DNA from: an uncultured Bacteroidales bacterium
GTDB taxonomy: Bacteria > Bacteroidota > Bacteroidia > Bacteroidales > Bacteroidaceae
DNA length: 64,000 bases
Assembly: GCA_902800305.1 (NCBI GenBank)
Contig: CADCDP010000028.1
Location: 50,696 to 114,695 of the forward strand
Direction: 5' to 3'
Shown: positions 24,276 through 33,322 of the stretch, in pieces
Position numbering within the stretch: position 1 is the stretch's first letter
Layout of the letters: the number at the start of each line of letters is the position of its first letter
Position numbers and translations under genes: made by a program
Notes under the pieces: model-generated
Databases searched by the model: none
Seen by the model: only the letters and a program-made list of their open reading frames with translations
Told to the model about the DNA's origin: nothing

Positions 24276-26099
24276 TTATGCGTTTCCCAGAATGATGTTC
24301 ACCAACAGCGTCACATCGCTGATGTTCACTGTCCCGTCGCCATTCACGTCGGCATTGCCGTAGGGGTCAGTCGCATTGCCCAAGATGATGTTCACCAAGA
24401 GCGTCACGTCGCTGATGTTCACCGTGCCGTCGCCGTTCACGTCGCCCGTCGGACCATACTGCACCACGACAGTGGGCGGTGTCATCTCGGGAGCGTAAAG
24501 AATCGGCCTCCATTCTTCTTCGCCTTCGATGCGATACACCGGTTCCACGATGTAGGTGTCGTTCTTCTTTAGGAGGCTGGTATTGAACTTCGTGTACAAG
24601 TTCGGGAAGAACCCTCTTGGCGAGATGTCGCTGGCTGCATAGCGCCATTGCTGATAGTAAACATCGCCCGTCTTTACGCCCGTCAGTTTCACGCCAACAT
24701 CTATCGTGAAGCTGGTGGCTGAATGGTTCAGAGGAGAACAGAACATATAGAGGTCAACATCGCTCGATTCCTTTCGGTCAATCGTATAGCTTTCCACAGC
24801 ATCCTGCACCTTTTTGCTCTCGTTGTCATAGACCATCGACGTGGAAAGCACATAAAAGTCCTGGTATTCCGTGGGCATACACACCACATACTTAATATAG
24901 TCGCCGCCTTGGTCAGGCATTACGTTGAACAAGGCCGTCTGGCTTCCGGTGTAGGCATTGCCACTGCCTGCGCCGCCGATGCCCGAACCGTCTGGTCGGA
25001 GGGCACCCGTGCCTGTCAGGGGATAGTAGCCGTCGCAATAGCCGCCCCACCCCCAGTTGAAGGCAAAGAAGTCCTTCTCGGCATCGTAGCCGTGGCAGAC
25101 GAACTCGTGGCCCCCTCCATTAGAGGCTTGACCTCCATATATCAGAGGACGGCCCGCCTTCAGCTCGTCATAGATTTTCTGCTCCCACTCCTCGTCGGTA
25201 CAGAAGGTACGACTCGCGCAGTAGGCACTCTTGTCATACTTAAAATAGTTGATGAGCGCAACGGGGACATCCCTGTCATCGGCACTCGAACCACCATATC
25301 CCACTTGCCCATAATCCATATCGACAGCCACGCCACAATGGTACATGAGTGTGCCGACAGCCTTGGCCTGAGCATCGTTGTAGATGGGTTTGCTGTTGGA
25401 GTAGATTCCGTCGTAATACCAATCGGGCATGTTCTTCCAGTCGTATGTGGTGGCGCCGAAGTCGGCAGGGAAGGAGATGCCGTTGATGGTGTATTCAAGC
25501 TCATGGCTACCTACGCCCTGCTTCGGCCACTCATAATACTTCATCACCTGAGCCATCGCCGTTGCCACACAGCCCGTCGCCAAAGCAGCGTCACCCGTGA
25601 AGCCTTCACCCAAGCTGGGAATCCCACTGTTGAACGGTTCCCCTTGGTCCCACTTCGTCGTAATCATGTCGGGGATGGTCGTCCAACCCGCATGACTCAC
25701 CTTTAGGGGAGCCGATGCCACCCCCTGCCGGATGCCACGGGCAATCTGCTGGTCATACTCCGAGAGCCACCAACGCACATTTTCGGGCAGCTTGTCGTAG
25801 TCGAACGTGCCCGAGGTGCTGTAGCCCAAGATGGTGCGTGCCGACTCGTCGCCGCCCACGATAACGAAGCCACCCTGGTCGCCCAGCGAGGGGTTGTTGA
25901 ACACGTAGTAGTGGGTCTTGCCGTCCTGCTTGCCCACGTAGGCCAGCTCGAACGTAGAGGCCGATGCCTGCTTCAGCTTGCGCTGCTTGGAGGCACCGAA
26001 AAACTGTCGGGCGCGGTTCAAGGCTTCCGACTGGCTTACTTGCTGTGCCCAAGCGCCCTGCGCCAAGAGCATGACAAGGAGTAAAATCAAATTCTTCAT
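24276..26099 (-). CDS. C10-family cysteine protease (streptopain-like) with C-terminal dockerin repeats
   Basis: This 607-aa secreted protease has a signal peptide (MKNLILLLVMLLAQGAWAQQ), a propeptide, then a C10 catalytic domain. The nucleophile Cys177 is in ALATGCVATAMAQVMKYYEW and the His331 in GGGHEFVCHGYD; FAFNWGWGGYCDGYYPL follows. The end holds two dockerin type I repeats (DVNGDGTVNISDVTLLVNIILGN, second copy nearly identical), with a short PYGN linker between them. In cellulosomes dockerins bind cohesins, but no cohesin gene is in view. I start at the ATG at 26099; in-frame codons upstream lie before the signal peptide. Confidence 0.9.
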   Translation of the reverse strand: MKNLILLLVMLLAQGAWAQQVSQSEALNRARQFFGASKQRKLKQASASTFELAYVGKQDGKTHYYVFNNPSLGDQGGFVIVGGDESARTILGYSTSGTFDYDKLPENVRWWLSEYDQQIARGIRQGVASAPLKVSHAGWTTIPDMITTKWDQGEPFNSGIPSLGEGFTGDAALATGCVATAMAQVMKYYEWPKQGVGSHELEYTINGISFPADFGATTYDWKNMPDWYYDGIYSNSKPIYNDAQAKAVGTLMYHCGVAVDMDYGQVGYGGSSADDRDVPVALINYFKYDKSAYCASRTFCTDEEWEQKIYDELKAGRPLIYGGQASNGGGHEFVCHGYDAEKDFFAFNWGWGGYCDGYYPLTGTGALRPDGSGIGGAGSGNAYTGSQTALFNVMPDQGGDYIKYVVCMPTEYQDFYVLSTSMVYDNESKKVQDAVESYTIDRKESSDVDLYMFCSPLNHSATSFTIDVGVKLTGVKTGDVYYQQWRYAASDISPRGFFPNLYTKFNTSLLKKNDTYIVEPVYRIEGEEEWRPILYAPEMTPPTVVVQYGPTGDVNGDGTVNISDVTLLVNIILGNATDPYGNADVNGDGTVNISDVTLLVNIILGNA

Positions 26100-26162
26100 A
26101 ATCGTCATTGGTTGATGTTTCAGTTTTCTTGTGAGAACAAAGAGATTTAAGTACATGGGGCT

Positions 26163-26346
26163 TTTTTGTCATAGAATTTTAAGAATTAAGAAGAGCCATG
26201 CGGCGAGGCGAAGAAGTCGCCTTTGGCGCTGAGAATTTGAAGAAGCTGACGCGGCGTTGGGCTACCAAGCCGCAGGGTTCTTATAATTCTCCGCCGCTTG
26301 CGGAATTCTTTTTTCTTTTTATTCTTCAAATTCTATGACTTTAAAA
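26163..26346. repeat. Interspersed repeat with inverted ends, copy 2
   Basis: This 184-bp element has inverted ends GTCATAGAATT (26168-26178) and its complement (26329-26339), followed by TTTAAAA. Read on the minus strand it aligns with copy 3: a GAATTCCGCAAGCGGCGGA block (26285-26305 here) and an AGCGCCAAAGGCG block. So copies 2 and 3 are in opposite orientation. It lies in the likely leader of the C10 protease gene. Confidence 0.75.
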
Positions 26347-26382
26347 TACCCTGTCTCCATCTTTCTTTGCTATTATCGGCCA

Positions 26383-26390
26383 CAAATTTA
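26383..26390 (-). promoter_or_regulatory. Possible -7 element (TAAATTTG) for the C10 protease gene
   Basis: TAAATTTG on the minus strand matches TAnnTTTG, but no -33 element is evident and the leader would be about 275 nt, crossing the repeat at 26163-26346. Confidence 0.35.
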
Positions 26391-26453
26391 GCACTTTTAT
26401 TCGGAATCTGTGTGCTTTTTGACCCTCGAAATGAAGGTTTTTGTGCCTTTTCC

Positions 26454-26484
26454 TTGGTCGTTCGGCGGAAAAAGCGTTATTTTG
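26454..26484 (+). promoter_or_regulatory. Promoter of the TonB-C protein gene
   Basis: TTGG (26454-26457), 19 nt, then TTATTTTG (26477-26484), one base from consensus. Predicted start near 26491, about 47 nt before the ATG. Confidence 0.5.
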
Positions 26485-26537
26485 CACTCTGAAATCAAAC
26501 TAAACGTCGTTTTATCACTTTACAACATCCAACGGAT

Positions 26538-27002
26538 ATGTACATTCAAAAGATTCTTCTGGCTCTCCTGCTCGGCATCGTGTCGATGAGCGCCAGCGCA
26601 CAGGTGGACGCAAAGATGAAGGCACTGCAAGCCAAGGGCTTCGGTGCGAGAAACATGGCCGCTCAACAGGCTGACAGTGCGGCTCGGGCTGCTGACAACG
26701 AGAAGGCGACGGGCGACACCGAGCCTTCGTTCCCCGGTGGTGACATCTTCCTGCAAGCCTATCTGAAGAAGAAGCTGCTCCACTCCAACGTGAGCGGCAA
26801 GGGCGACGTGGTGGTGAGCTTCCACGTGGACAAGCAGGGCAACATCTACGGGGCTGAAGTGACAAAGTCAGCTGGCGGCACCCTCGACACGCAAGCGTTT
26901 GACATCGTGACGGGTATGCCTCGCTGGAAACCCGGCACCACGAACGGTGAGCCTGTGGATAAACCCGCGAGCGTGACGCTTCACTTTGGTGCAGAGGATT
27001 AA
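26538..27002 (+). CDS. Secreted TonB C-terminal-domain protein
   Basis: This 154-aa protein has a signal peptide (MYIQKILLALLLGIVSMSASAQ) followed by an Ala/Gln-rich helical spacer. A TonB-C domain completes it: FPGGDIFLQAYLKKKLLH, then VSFHVDKQGNIYGAEVTKS, and MPRWKPGTTNGEPVDKP. Unlike full TonB it lacks the N-terminal anchor helix, because the signal peptide looks cleavable, so it is probably periplasmic and free. Such stand-alone domains are frequent in Bacteroidales and may bind TonB boxes, but the function is not known. It ends 60 nt before a terminator hairpin. Confidence 0.8.
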   Translation: MYIQKILLALLLGIVSMSASAQVDAKMKALQAKGFGARNMAAQQADSAARAADNEKATGDTEPSFPGGDIFLQAYLKKKLLHSNVSGKGDVVVSFHVDKQGNIYGAEVTKSAGGTLDTQAFDIVTGMPRWKPGTTNGEPVDKPASVTLHFGAED

Positions 27003-27062
27003 CCCCCTTGACGCTACGGGCTTGTCTATCATCTCACTTCCCGTGCGCCAGATATAACACGA

Positions 27063-27090
27063 GCCGCGTGCATATCATCTTGCACGCGGC
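27063..27090 (+). terminator. Intrinsic terminator after the TonB-C protein gene
   Basis: A 10-bp perfect stem (GCCGCGTGCA at 27063-27072 with TGCACGCGGC at 27081-27090, loop of 8 nt) is followed by CCGTTGTTTTTT. Confidence 0.9.
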
Positions 27091-27228
27091 CCGTTGTTTT
27101 TTATGACTTCCGCTACATCATAGGCCCTTGAACGAACACGAATCTAACGAATCTGCACGAATATCGGCGGGAGGGATATTGGAAGCGGGGATGCCTTATC
27201 GCGATGAGTAGAACACGAAAAATACAGG

Positions 27229-27274
27229 AAAAATCAGCCGTTTTCAAAAAAAATCTTGAAAATGGCTGATTTTT
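27229..27274. repeat. 19-bp inverted repeat (stem-loop)
   Basis: Arms at 27229-27247 and 27256-27274 are complementary with one mismatch, with an A-rich loop and A/T-rich ends. It lies between the convergent TonB-C and S8 protease genes and can act as a bidirectional terminator. Confidence 0.75.
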
Positions 27275-27306
27275 CTTGCTTGGTTCGGATATTATTCAAG
27301 TTCCAC

Positions 27307-27337
27307 AACGACACAACTTCTTTGTTGTTGTGTCGTT
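27307..27337. repeat. 11-bp perfect inverted repeat
   Basis: AACGACACAAC (27307-27317) pairs with GTTGTGTCGTT (27327-27337) around a 9-nt loop. It is the third hairpin in the same convergent gap, just ahead of repeat copy 3. Apart from these hairpins and copy 3, I see nothing else in 27091-27555. Confidence 0.7.
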
Positions 27338-27346
27338 AGAGTTTTC

Positions 27347-27524
27347 TTTAAGTCAAAGAATTTGAAGGATTTTAAAAATAAGAATTCCGCAAGCGGCGGA
27401 GAATTTTAAGAAGCTAACGCGGTGTTAGTAAACTGGCCGCAAGGTCTTAGAATTCTCAGCGCCGAAGGCGAATTCCTCACACCCTGCATAGCTCTTTAAA
27501 ATCTTTAAATTCTATGACTTTAAA
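27347..27524. repeat. Interspersed repeat with inverted ends, copy 3
   Basis: This 178-bp element starts TTTAAGTCAAAGAATT and ends AATTCTATGACTTTAAA, so its ends match copy 1 with one mismatch in the left end. Its inner blocks align with copy 2 read backward (GAATTCCGCAAGCGGCGGA at 27382-27400) and with copy 1 (CACCCTGCATAGCTC). It ends about 30 nt from the S8 protease stop. Confidence 0.75.
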
Positions 27525-27555
27525 AAACTTTAACCACTTCCGAAACTTGATTACT

Positions 27556-30510
27556 TTATTTCACCCACACTTTCCTTCCGCCCCTCAAGTAAATGCCAGA
27601 GACTTTCGGTGTGCCTGTCAGCCGGACACCCTGCAAGGTGTACCAAGCACCAGAGCGGTCAGCAGCAGCCGACTCTCCACGCCGCTCAGCGTCGGTGGAG
27701 AGGGCGATGATGCCCGTGGAAACATCCTCGTCGGCTTCCTCGTCGAGGTGAAGGATGATGGAGCGGATGGCAGCCTCTTCGAAATTCTGGGCATTAATGT
27801 GGAAGTAGGCGCGTTGCGCATTCAGAGCCACGGCGGAAGAAGAAGGATAGTAGAGCGTGTTGTTGCTGCCCAGATAGAGCGTGTTCGGGTCGCCACCAAC
27901 AGCAACGTCGAGCGGTGTATATGTGCCCTGGAAGGTGACCGCACCATCCAGTGTCACCGCCTTGGGAGCGGCGGCATCGATAGTGACATAGCGGAAAACG
28001 GGATTCTCTATCGTGTGAGGCGGCTCCACACCCGTGTTGAGGGAGTACGCCGTAAGGTTGTCCCACTTGATAAGGTAGGGTGTGCCAGCCAGCAACTTTT
28101 CATAGACAGGCACTTGGGCGAAGTTGAGGGTCAGCGTACCGTCGGCAGACAGCGAACTGTTCTCCTCATTCAGCTCCATCACGGTCACGCCGTCACCGTT
28201 GAGAGGGCTTTCGCCGATTTTCACATCGAAAGGCAGACAGAGCGTGTTCCAAGCGCCGTCCTTGTAGAAGATGCGGCCTGCAAGGGTGACGGTCACGTCC
28301 TCTTTCTTATCCATGGCAGCGATGGCTTCGGTGTTATCGACAGCGTTCTGGAGCGTGAGCTGCTTCTCGGCAATGGAATTGTCCACCAACATCTTCATTC
28401 CATTCAGCGCATTCACTTTGCCCATGTTCGCCTGAAGGATGTTGCCAGAAGGAATATTCTTCACGTCGGTGGTGAATTCATCGTGGTTGGCGGTCAGGCG
28501 AAGGATGCGACGCACATCCACCGTACTCAGCGTGGGGTCTTGCTCCATCCAGAGGGCGATGATGCCTGTCACCATGGGCGCAGCCTGCGAGGTGCCTTGC
28601 ATAAGGCCATAATAATAAGAAGTATTCCCTCCATAAGAAACATTCACTTCATCGGCCACATAAGGTTCATAACGCGTTGAGGTATTGATTGCATGACCCG
28701 AAAAATAACTCTCGTCATAACCGTTGTAGGCAGAGAGGATGGGAGCACCAGGGGCAAGGATGTCGGGACGGGCAATGCCGTTGCAGTCGATGCCATAGGA
28801 AGAGAAAGGGGTGACTGCTCCCTCTACCTTCATTTTCTCGTCCGAATAGTGATACCATCTGTTTTCTACAATGCTTGGCCAACCTGCACGTGTGATGTAG
28901 GCACCCACCGAGATGACGGCATCGGTGCAGGCCATGGTGTTGATGGAAAGGTCGGGAGTGCCTTGGGTATAGACCCCGTTGCTGGTGCCCTCGAAGGTGG
29001 CCTTGCCAGAATGGGTCGTCATGCGGATGGTTTGCCCTGGCTCTCCCTTGATGAACACGCCCAGATAGCGATTCTTATCCTCTTTATCATCCTCATTGTA
29101 GGCATTAAGATAGGCTCTGCTGGGGACAGACAAATAGTGGTAGTAAATGCCTTTATCCAATTGGGAAGTGGTTTTGTTATAAACCTTACTCTCTGACACC
29201 AAACTCATCTCCCCTTCTGCAGGGGAGATTGTGCTGGAAAGCGGATAGATTTGTGCCACTGTCCCATTTTGGTCCAGTTCCACGACTTTGAGGACGCAGT
29301 CAAAAGGCTGGCCGTCCGTGCTATAGGCAATCATGCTCAATCCTCCGTAATAGCGGTAGTAGAATGATGGAGTTTTCGCATTTGCTGTTTCCAGCAGGGT
29401 GCGCAACTGATAGCCGTCGGCATCGGGTGTGCCCAGTGTCTGCTGAATGCTCATCTTATCACCGCCCTCGTTGCCAGCCGAAATCACAATCACACGTCCG
29501 GGCTTGGTGCCATTGAGGGTCAGTTCGTTGAAGGCTATGCAGCAAGGATTTAAGCCGTCATGTCTGCCTACATTACTCCCCAAACTGATGTTCACCACCG
29601 CTGGCACAAGCTTGTTTGGTTCCGACTTCGAGTCGGCATACTGAAAGACGCCCTTGACACTTTCGATGATACGCGAATCAGACAGTGAGGAACCCAATCC
29701 GCACAGCACGAGATCGGTTTCGGGAGCCACGCCACGCACGTCACGCGTCGTGTAGCTGCTGACCACGCTGCCGGCAGCGATGCCCGAGGTGTGGGTGCCA
29801 TGCGATCCATTTGTATAATCTGTGATCTTTGCTGCAATGTCGGTGGGGTCGGTGTAGGAAATGGGAAGGTTGTTCGCATTGAAGCCATTCATCACCTTCT
29901 TCACGCGTGACGTTCCCTCTGCATCGCGAAAGGCAATGTGGTTGTACTCGATGCCTTGGTCCACCACACCCACCACGACACCCTTACCGGTGTAGGCGTG
30001 AGGAAGTCCTGCATATTGCCATACAGGAATCATCGTCTCACTTTCATCATTCGACTGAACTTCTGCCGTGCCGTCCAACATCGTCACGCCAGTCGCATCG
30101 CGTGCCACATCGGTGTGCAGCTCGTTCATCTGGTCGGCCACCACACGTTCTATCTCCCCCACTCCTTCGAGGTCGTAAAGCCGCTCGGCTGGCACCTGCA
30201 TGATGACCAGCGGACCGATGACATCGCTCACGCTGATGCCCAACGACTCCAGCCGCTCGGTGGGACACTCCGCTCCTGGCTTCAGGAGGGCGAAAGCAGA
30301 AAGGGACTGCACCGTGCCGTCGGGGTTAAACTCCACGTTGATGTCGCGACGCACTGCTTCGGGGTCGAACTTAGGCTTTACAGCCCGCGCACGACGAGTG
30401 GCAGACGGACGTGGCACCAAGGAGGTGAGACGTGCATCGATTTGCTGCGCTCGAAGCATGACTCCTGGCGCAAGACAAAGTAAAAGTAAGAGAATGTAAA
30501 ACTTTTTCAT
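27556..30510 (-). CDS. S8-family (subtilisin-like) secreted serine protease
   Basis: This 984-aa protease has a signal peptide (start at the ATG, 30510; a TTG two codons earlier is unlikely). The catalytic triad is intact: Asp184 in VVDQGIEYNH, His237 in GSHGTHTSG and Ser641 in GTSQAAPMV, with the oxyanion Asn347 in SAGNEGG. A large insert sits between the His and Ser regions. The C-terminal third is beta-rich with repeats of Ig-like type. It ends with a tail (WYTLQGVRLTG to GGRKVWVK) like those on other secreted proteins here. It lies 35 nt after the GH2 gene. A role in protein degradation outside the cell is likely. Confidence 0.9.
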   Translation of the reverse strand: MKKFYILLLLLCLAPGVMLRAQQIDARLTSLVPRPSATRRARAVKPKFDPEAVRRDINVEFNPDGTVQSLSAFALLKPGAECPTERLESLGISVSDVIGPLVIMQVPAERLYDLEGVGEIERVVADQMNELHTDVARDATGVTMLDGTAEVQSNDESETMIPVWQYAGLPHAYTGKGVVVGVVDQGIEYNHIAFRDAEGTSRVKKVMNGFNANNLPISYTDPTDIAAKITDYTNGSHGTHTSGIAAGSVVSSYTTRDVRGVAPETDLVLCGLGSSLSDSRIIESVKGVFQYADSKSEPNKLVPAVVNISLGSNVGRHDGLNPCCIAFNELTLNGTKPGRVIVISAGNEGGDKMSIQQTLGTPDADGYQLRTLLETANAKTPSFYYRYYGGLSMIAYSTDGQPFDCVLKVVELDQNGTVAQIYPLSSTISPAEGEMSLVSESKVYNKTTSQLDKGIYYHYLSVPSRAYLNAYNEDDKEDKNRYLGVFIKGEPGQTIRMTTHSGKATFEGTSNGVYTQGTPDLSINTMACTDAVISVGAYITRAGWPSIVENRWYHYSDEKMKVEGAVTPFSSYGIDCNGIARPDILAPGAPILSAYNGYDESYFSGHAINTSTRYEPYVADEVNVSYGGNTSYYYGLMQGTSQAAPMVTGIIALWMEQDPTLSTVDVRRILRLTANHDEFTTDVKNIPSGNILQANMGKVNALNGMKMLVDNSIAEKQLTLQNAVDNTEAIAAMDKKEDVTVTLAGRIFYKDGAWNTLCLPFDVKIGESPLNGDGVTVMELNEENSSLSADGTLTLNFAQVPVYEKLLAGTPYLIKWDNLTAYSLNTGVEPPHTIENPVFRYVTIDAAAPKAVTLDGAVTFQGTYTPLDVAVGGDPNTLYLGSNNTLYYPSSSAVALNAQRAYFHINAQNFEEAAIRSIILHLDEEADEDVSTGIIALSTDAERRGESAAADRSGAWYTLQGVRLTGTPKVSGIYLRGGRKVWVK

Positions 30511-30545
30511 CTTCAATTCATGGATTTATTGTTGGGTATTTTAAA

Positions 30546-33305
30546 TTATTTCCCATTTCCCTCCGACAAGTCGATGCAGGGAAGCTCGATGGTGCTGCCC
30601 TGCAAGCCGTCGCTGGTGGCGGTGAGGGTGGCTGTGCCCGCTTGACCACGCTTGCCTTGGAGCACCACGAGGCAACTGCCATAGAAGGCACGGCGTTGGG
30701 TGGCTTGGAAGCGTTCGAGACTGATGGGCGAACCGTTGTCCACGCCTACCACCTTGGCAGGGCCTGACACACTGAACTTCACGAGGTTGGAGGCGTTGGG
30801 ACAGATATTACCGTCCTTGTCGCACACATACACATCCACATACGAGAGGTCGCGCCCATCGGCAAAAATCTGTTTCTTCTCGGGCACGAGCACCACGTGG
30901 TCGGGTCGGCCAGCGGTCTTCCGCACAGCCTCTGCCACAATCGTGCCGCCCTTGTAGGACACGGCACGTATCTCACCCGGAGCGTACTTCACCCGCCACC
31001 ACACGTGCAGCGAGTCGAGTCCGTCACCCTTGCTCTTGCGACCCTGACTCTCGCCATTCACAAACAGCTCCACCTCGTCGGCATTGTTGTAGTAAGCCCA
31101 AAGGTCCACCATGCCGTTCTCGTCGAGCAAGCTGGGCGCAATGCCCTCGCCGGCGTAGGTCTCGTCGCCCCAGTTCCAGTGGGGAAAGAGGTGGAGCACG
31201 GTGTCGTTGGTCAGCTCGGCCTTGTAGAGGTACGCCACATCCTTGGGGAAGCCCGCCAAGTCGAAGATGCCGAAGTAGGACGACCGAGCCGGCCATCCGT
31301 AGGGGGTGGGTTCACCGATATAGTCGAAGCCCGTCCAGACGTATTGCCCTGTTATCCAAGGGTTCCGCTTCATCAGCAGGAGGGTCTCTTCGTGGGTGTT
31401 GCCCCACGGAGCATGACAGTTTTCGTAGGAAGAACAGGAGTAGGTGGGGTCGGCGAAAGGCTTGTCCCAGCGCTCCGGCCACTTATACTTATAATCGGAG
31501 GGCATCCGATAGTAGCCACGAGTCATCAAGGCAGAGTTGCTCTCGGTGATGATGAAGGGCTTGCCGGGGAAATTCTTGTGGACATCAGCCACGTTGGGAT
31601 TGTGGTAGTTGTAGCCAATCACGTCGAGGGCACCCGAACGGAAAAGGTGGTTGCCAGGAGCCGGCTCGTTACACCCTGCCGTGATGGGTCGTGTGGAGTC
31701 GAGCTGGCGCACCATGTCTGCCAACTTCTTGGTCAAGAGCGAGTTGACACTCATTTCTCCGTCCTCCTTGGCGAGCTGGTCGGCAGAATGGCCGAAGTTC
31801 AAGATGAGGTTGGCCTCTTCGAGCGAAAGGGTGTCGGCATCGGCATGGCTCCACTGCTCCAACACCTCGTTGCCAATGCTCCACAGGAGGATGGAGGGGT
31901 GGTTGCGGTCGCGCAGGACGAAGTCGCGCAGGTCGCGCTCGTGCCACTCGTTGAAGTACTTGGCGTAGTCATTGGCGGTCTTCTTCTTGCGCCACATGTC
32001 GAAACTCTCGTCCATGACGATGAAGCCCATTTCGTCGCACAGCTGTAGCAGCTCGGGCGAAGGAGGGTTGTGGGAGCATCGGATGCCGTTGATGCCGATT
32101 TCCTTCAGCTTCGTCAACTGGCGAATCATGCCCGTAGTGTTGACCACCGCACCGAGGCATCCAAGGTCGTGGTGGTTGCACACACCCTGTATCTGGAGGG
32201 GCTTGTCGTTGAGCGTCAAGCCCTTGTCGGTGAAGGCGAAACGACGGAAACCGATGGGGGTATGGTAAATATCGTGGTAACCATCCTTGAAGGATACCCC
32301 CACAAAGCCAACTCCCGTGAGAAGGGCCAGAGACATTCCCAGACCGTTTATCACAGCTGTTTTGGCACCATTCACAACGCCTCCGCTATTGCCTATAACG
32401 TTGGTAGTCAGCGAGTAGAGATGTGGACTTTCGGGACTCCAGAGCAGCACGTCGCTCAAAGTAAGGGTTTGCACCACGGAAGCCGTGTCGTGGGGCGGCA
32501 CCGTGACAAAGGCGTAGTCGCTCTTGGCGGCATGCTTGTCCTGCGGGTCGTGCATGTAGTGTACCACCTTGGCCTTGCGCGGCTTCTCGCCCTCGTTGCG
32601 GACGGTGGTGCGCACGGTCAGCGTGGTGCGCGTCGATATGCTTTCCCCGTTTTTGTCGGTAGTGATTCCGTTGACGCTCGTCGTGACATACACGCCGTTC
32701 GTATCGACGTGCAGCTGCGGCAATGCCGTGAGCCACACGTTCCTGTAGATGCCGCAGCCCGAATACCAACGGCTGTTGGGCTGGTCGCTGTTATCGACAC
32801 GGACAGCCACGGTGTTCTCGCCATCGAGATGCAGGTAAGGCGTGATGTCGTAGCCGAAGGAGATGTAGCCGTAGGGACGGGTGCCCAGCTTGTGGCCGTT
32901 CACCCACACGGTGGCATTCATATATACGCCATCGAAGTCGAGCCGAAAGTACTTGAACTCTTTGGGATTCTTGGCTTTCTTCTTGCCGTTTTCCTTGGCT
33001 TTTTGGGAGGCTTTTCCCTCGTTATTGTCCAAGGTGAAAGTCTTTCGGTACCACCCCACTCCACCAGGCAGCGCACCGCCACCCGTGCCCGAGGGGTTGT
33101 CCTGCGAGAAGTCTCCCTCCACCGCCCAATCGTGCGGCAGGTCGAGCGTCCTCCAAGCCGAGTCGTCCACATTCGTTCCACTATAGTCAGCCGTTTTGTC
33201 AGCCAACAAAAAACGCCAGCCGTCGTTAAACAGCTGGCGATTCATATCTTGTGCATAGACAGCCACACAGACCGTCCATACCACGAGTATAAGTAGTCTT
33301 TTCAT
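30546..33305 (-). CDS. Glycoside hydrolase family 2 protein (beta-galactosidase-like)
   Basis: This 919-aa secreted enzyme has a signal peptide (MKRLLILVVWTVCVAVYAQD). The GH2 layout follows: a sugar-binding jelly-roll (NDGWRFLLADK, WRTLDLPHDW), an Ig-like domain, then a TIM barrel. The acid/base Glu is in LWSIGNEVLEQ and the likely nucleophile Glu in FIITESNSAL. VWTGFDYIGEPTPYGWPARSSYFG continues the family pattern, with further C-terminal beta domains. Specificity (galactoside, glucuronide or mannoside) cannot be told. The start is the ATG at 33305; the longer frame would overlap the upstream gene. Confidence 0.9.
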   Translation of the reverse strand: MKRLLILVVWTVCVAVYAQDMNRQLFNDGWRFLLADKTADYSGTNVDDSAWRTLDLPHDWAVEGDFSQDNPSGTGGGALPGGVGWYRKTFTLDNNEGKASQKAKENGKKKAKNPKEFKYFRLDFDGVYMNATVWVNGHKLGTRPYGYISFGYDITPYLHLDGENTVAVRVDNSDQPNSRWYSGCGIYRNVWLTALPQLHVDTNGVYVTTSVNGITTDKNGESISTRTTLTVRTTVRNEGEKPRKAKVVHYMHDPQDKHAAKSDYAFVTVPPHDTASVVQTLTLSDVLLWSPESPHLYSLTTNVIGNSGGVVNGAKTAVINGLGMSLALLTGVGFVGVSFKDGYHDIYHTPIGFRRFAFTDKGLTLNDKPLQIQGVCNHHDLGCLGAVVNTTGMIRQLTKLKEIGINGIRCSHNPPSPELLQLCDEMGFIVMDESFDMWRKKKTANDYAKYFNEWHERDLRDFVLRDRNHPSILLWSIGNEVLEQWSHADADTLSLEEANLILNFGHSADQLAKEDGEMSVNSLLTKKLADMVRQLDSTRPITAGCNEPAPGNHLFRSGALDVIGYNYHNPNVADVHKNFPGKPFIITESNSALMTRGYYRMPSDYKYKWPERWDKPFADPTYSCSSYENCHAPWGNTHEETLLLMKRNPWITGQYVWTGFDYIGEPTPYGWPARSSYFGIFDLAGFPKDVAYLYKAELTNDTVLHLFPHWNWGDETYAGEGIAPSLLDENGMVDLWAYYNNADEVELFVNGESQGRKSKGDGLDSLHVWWRVKYAPGEIRAVSYKGGTIVAEAVRKTAGRPDHVVLVPEKKQIFADGRDLSYVDVYVCDKDGNICPNASNLVKFSVSGPAKVVGVDNGSPISLERFQATQRRAFYGSCLVVLQGKRGQAGTATLTATSDGLQGSTIELPCIDLSEGNGK

Positions 33306-33322
33306 GCTATTTCGCTTGGTTT

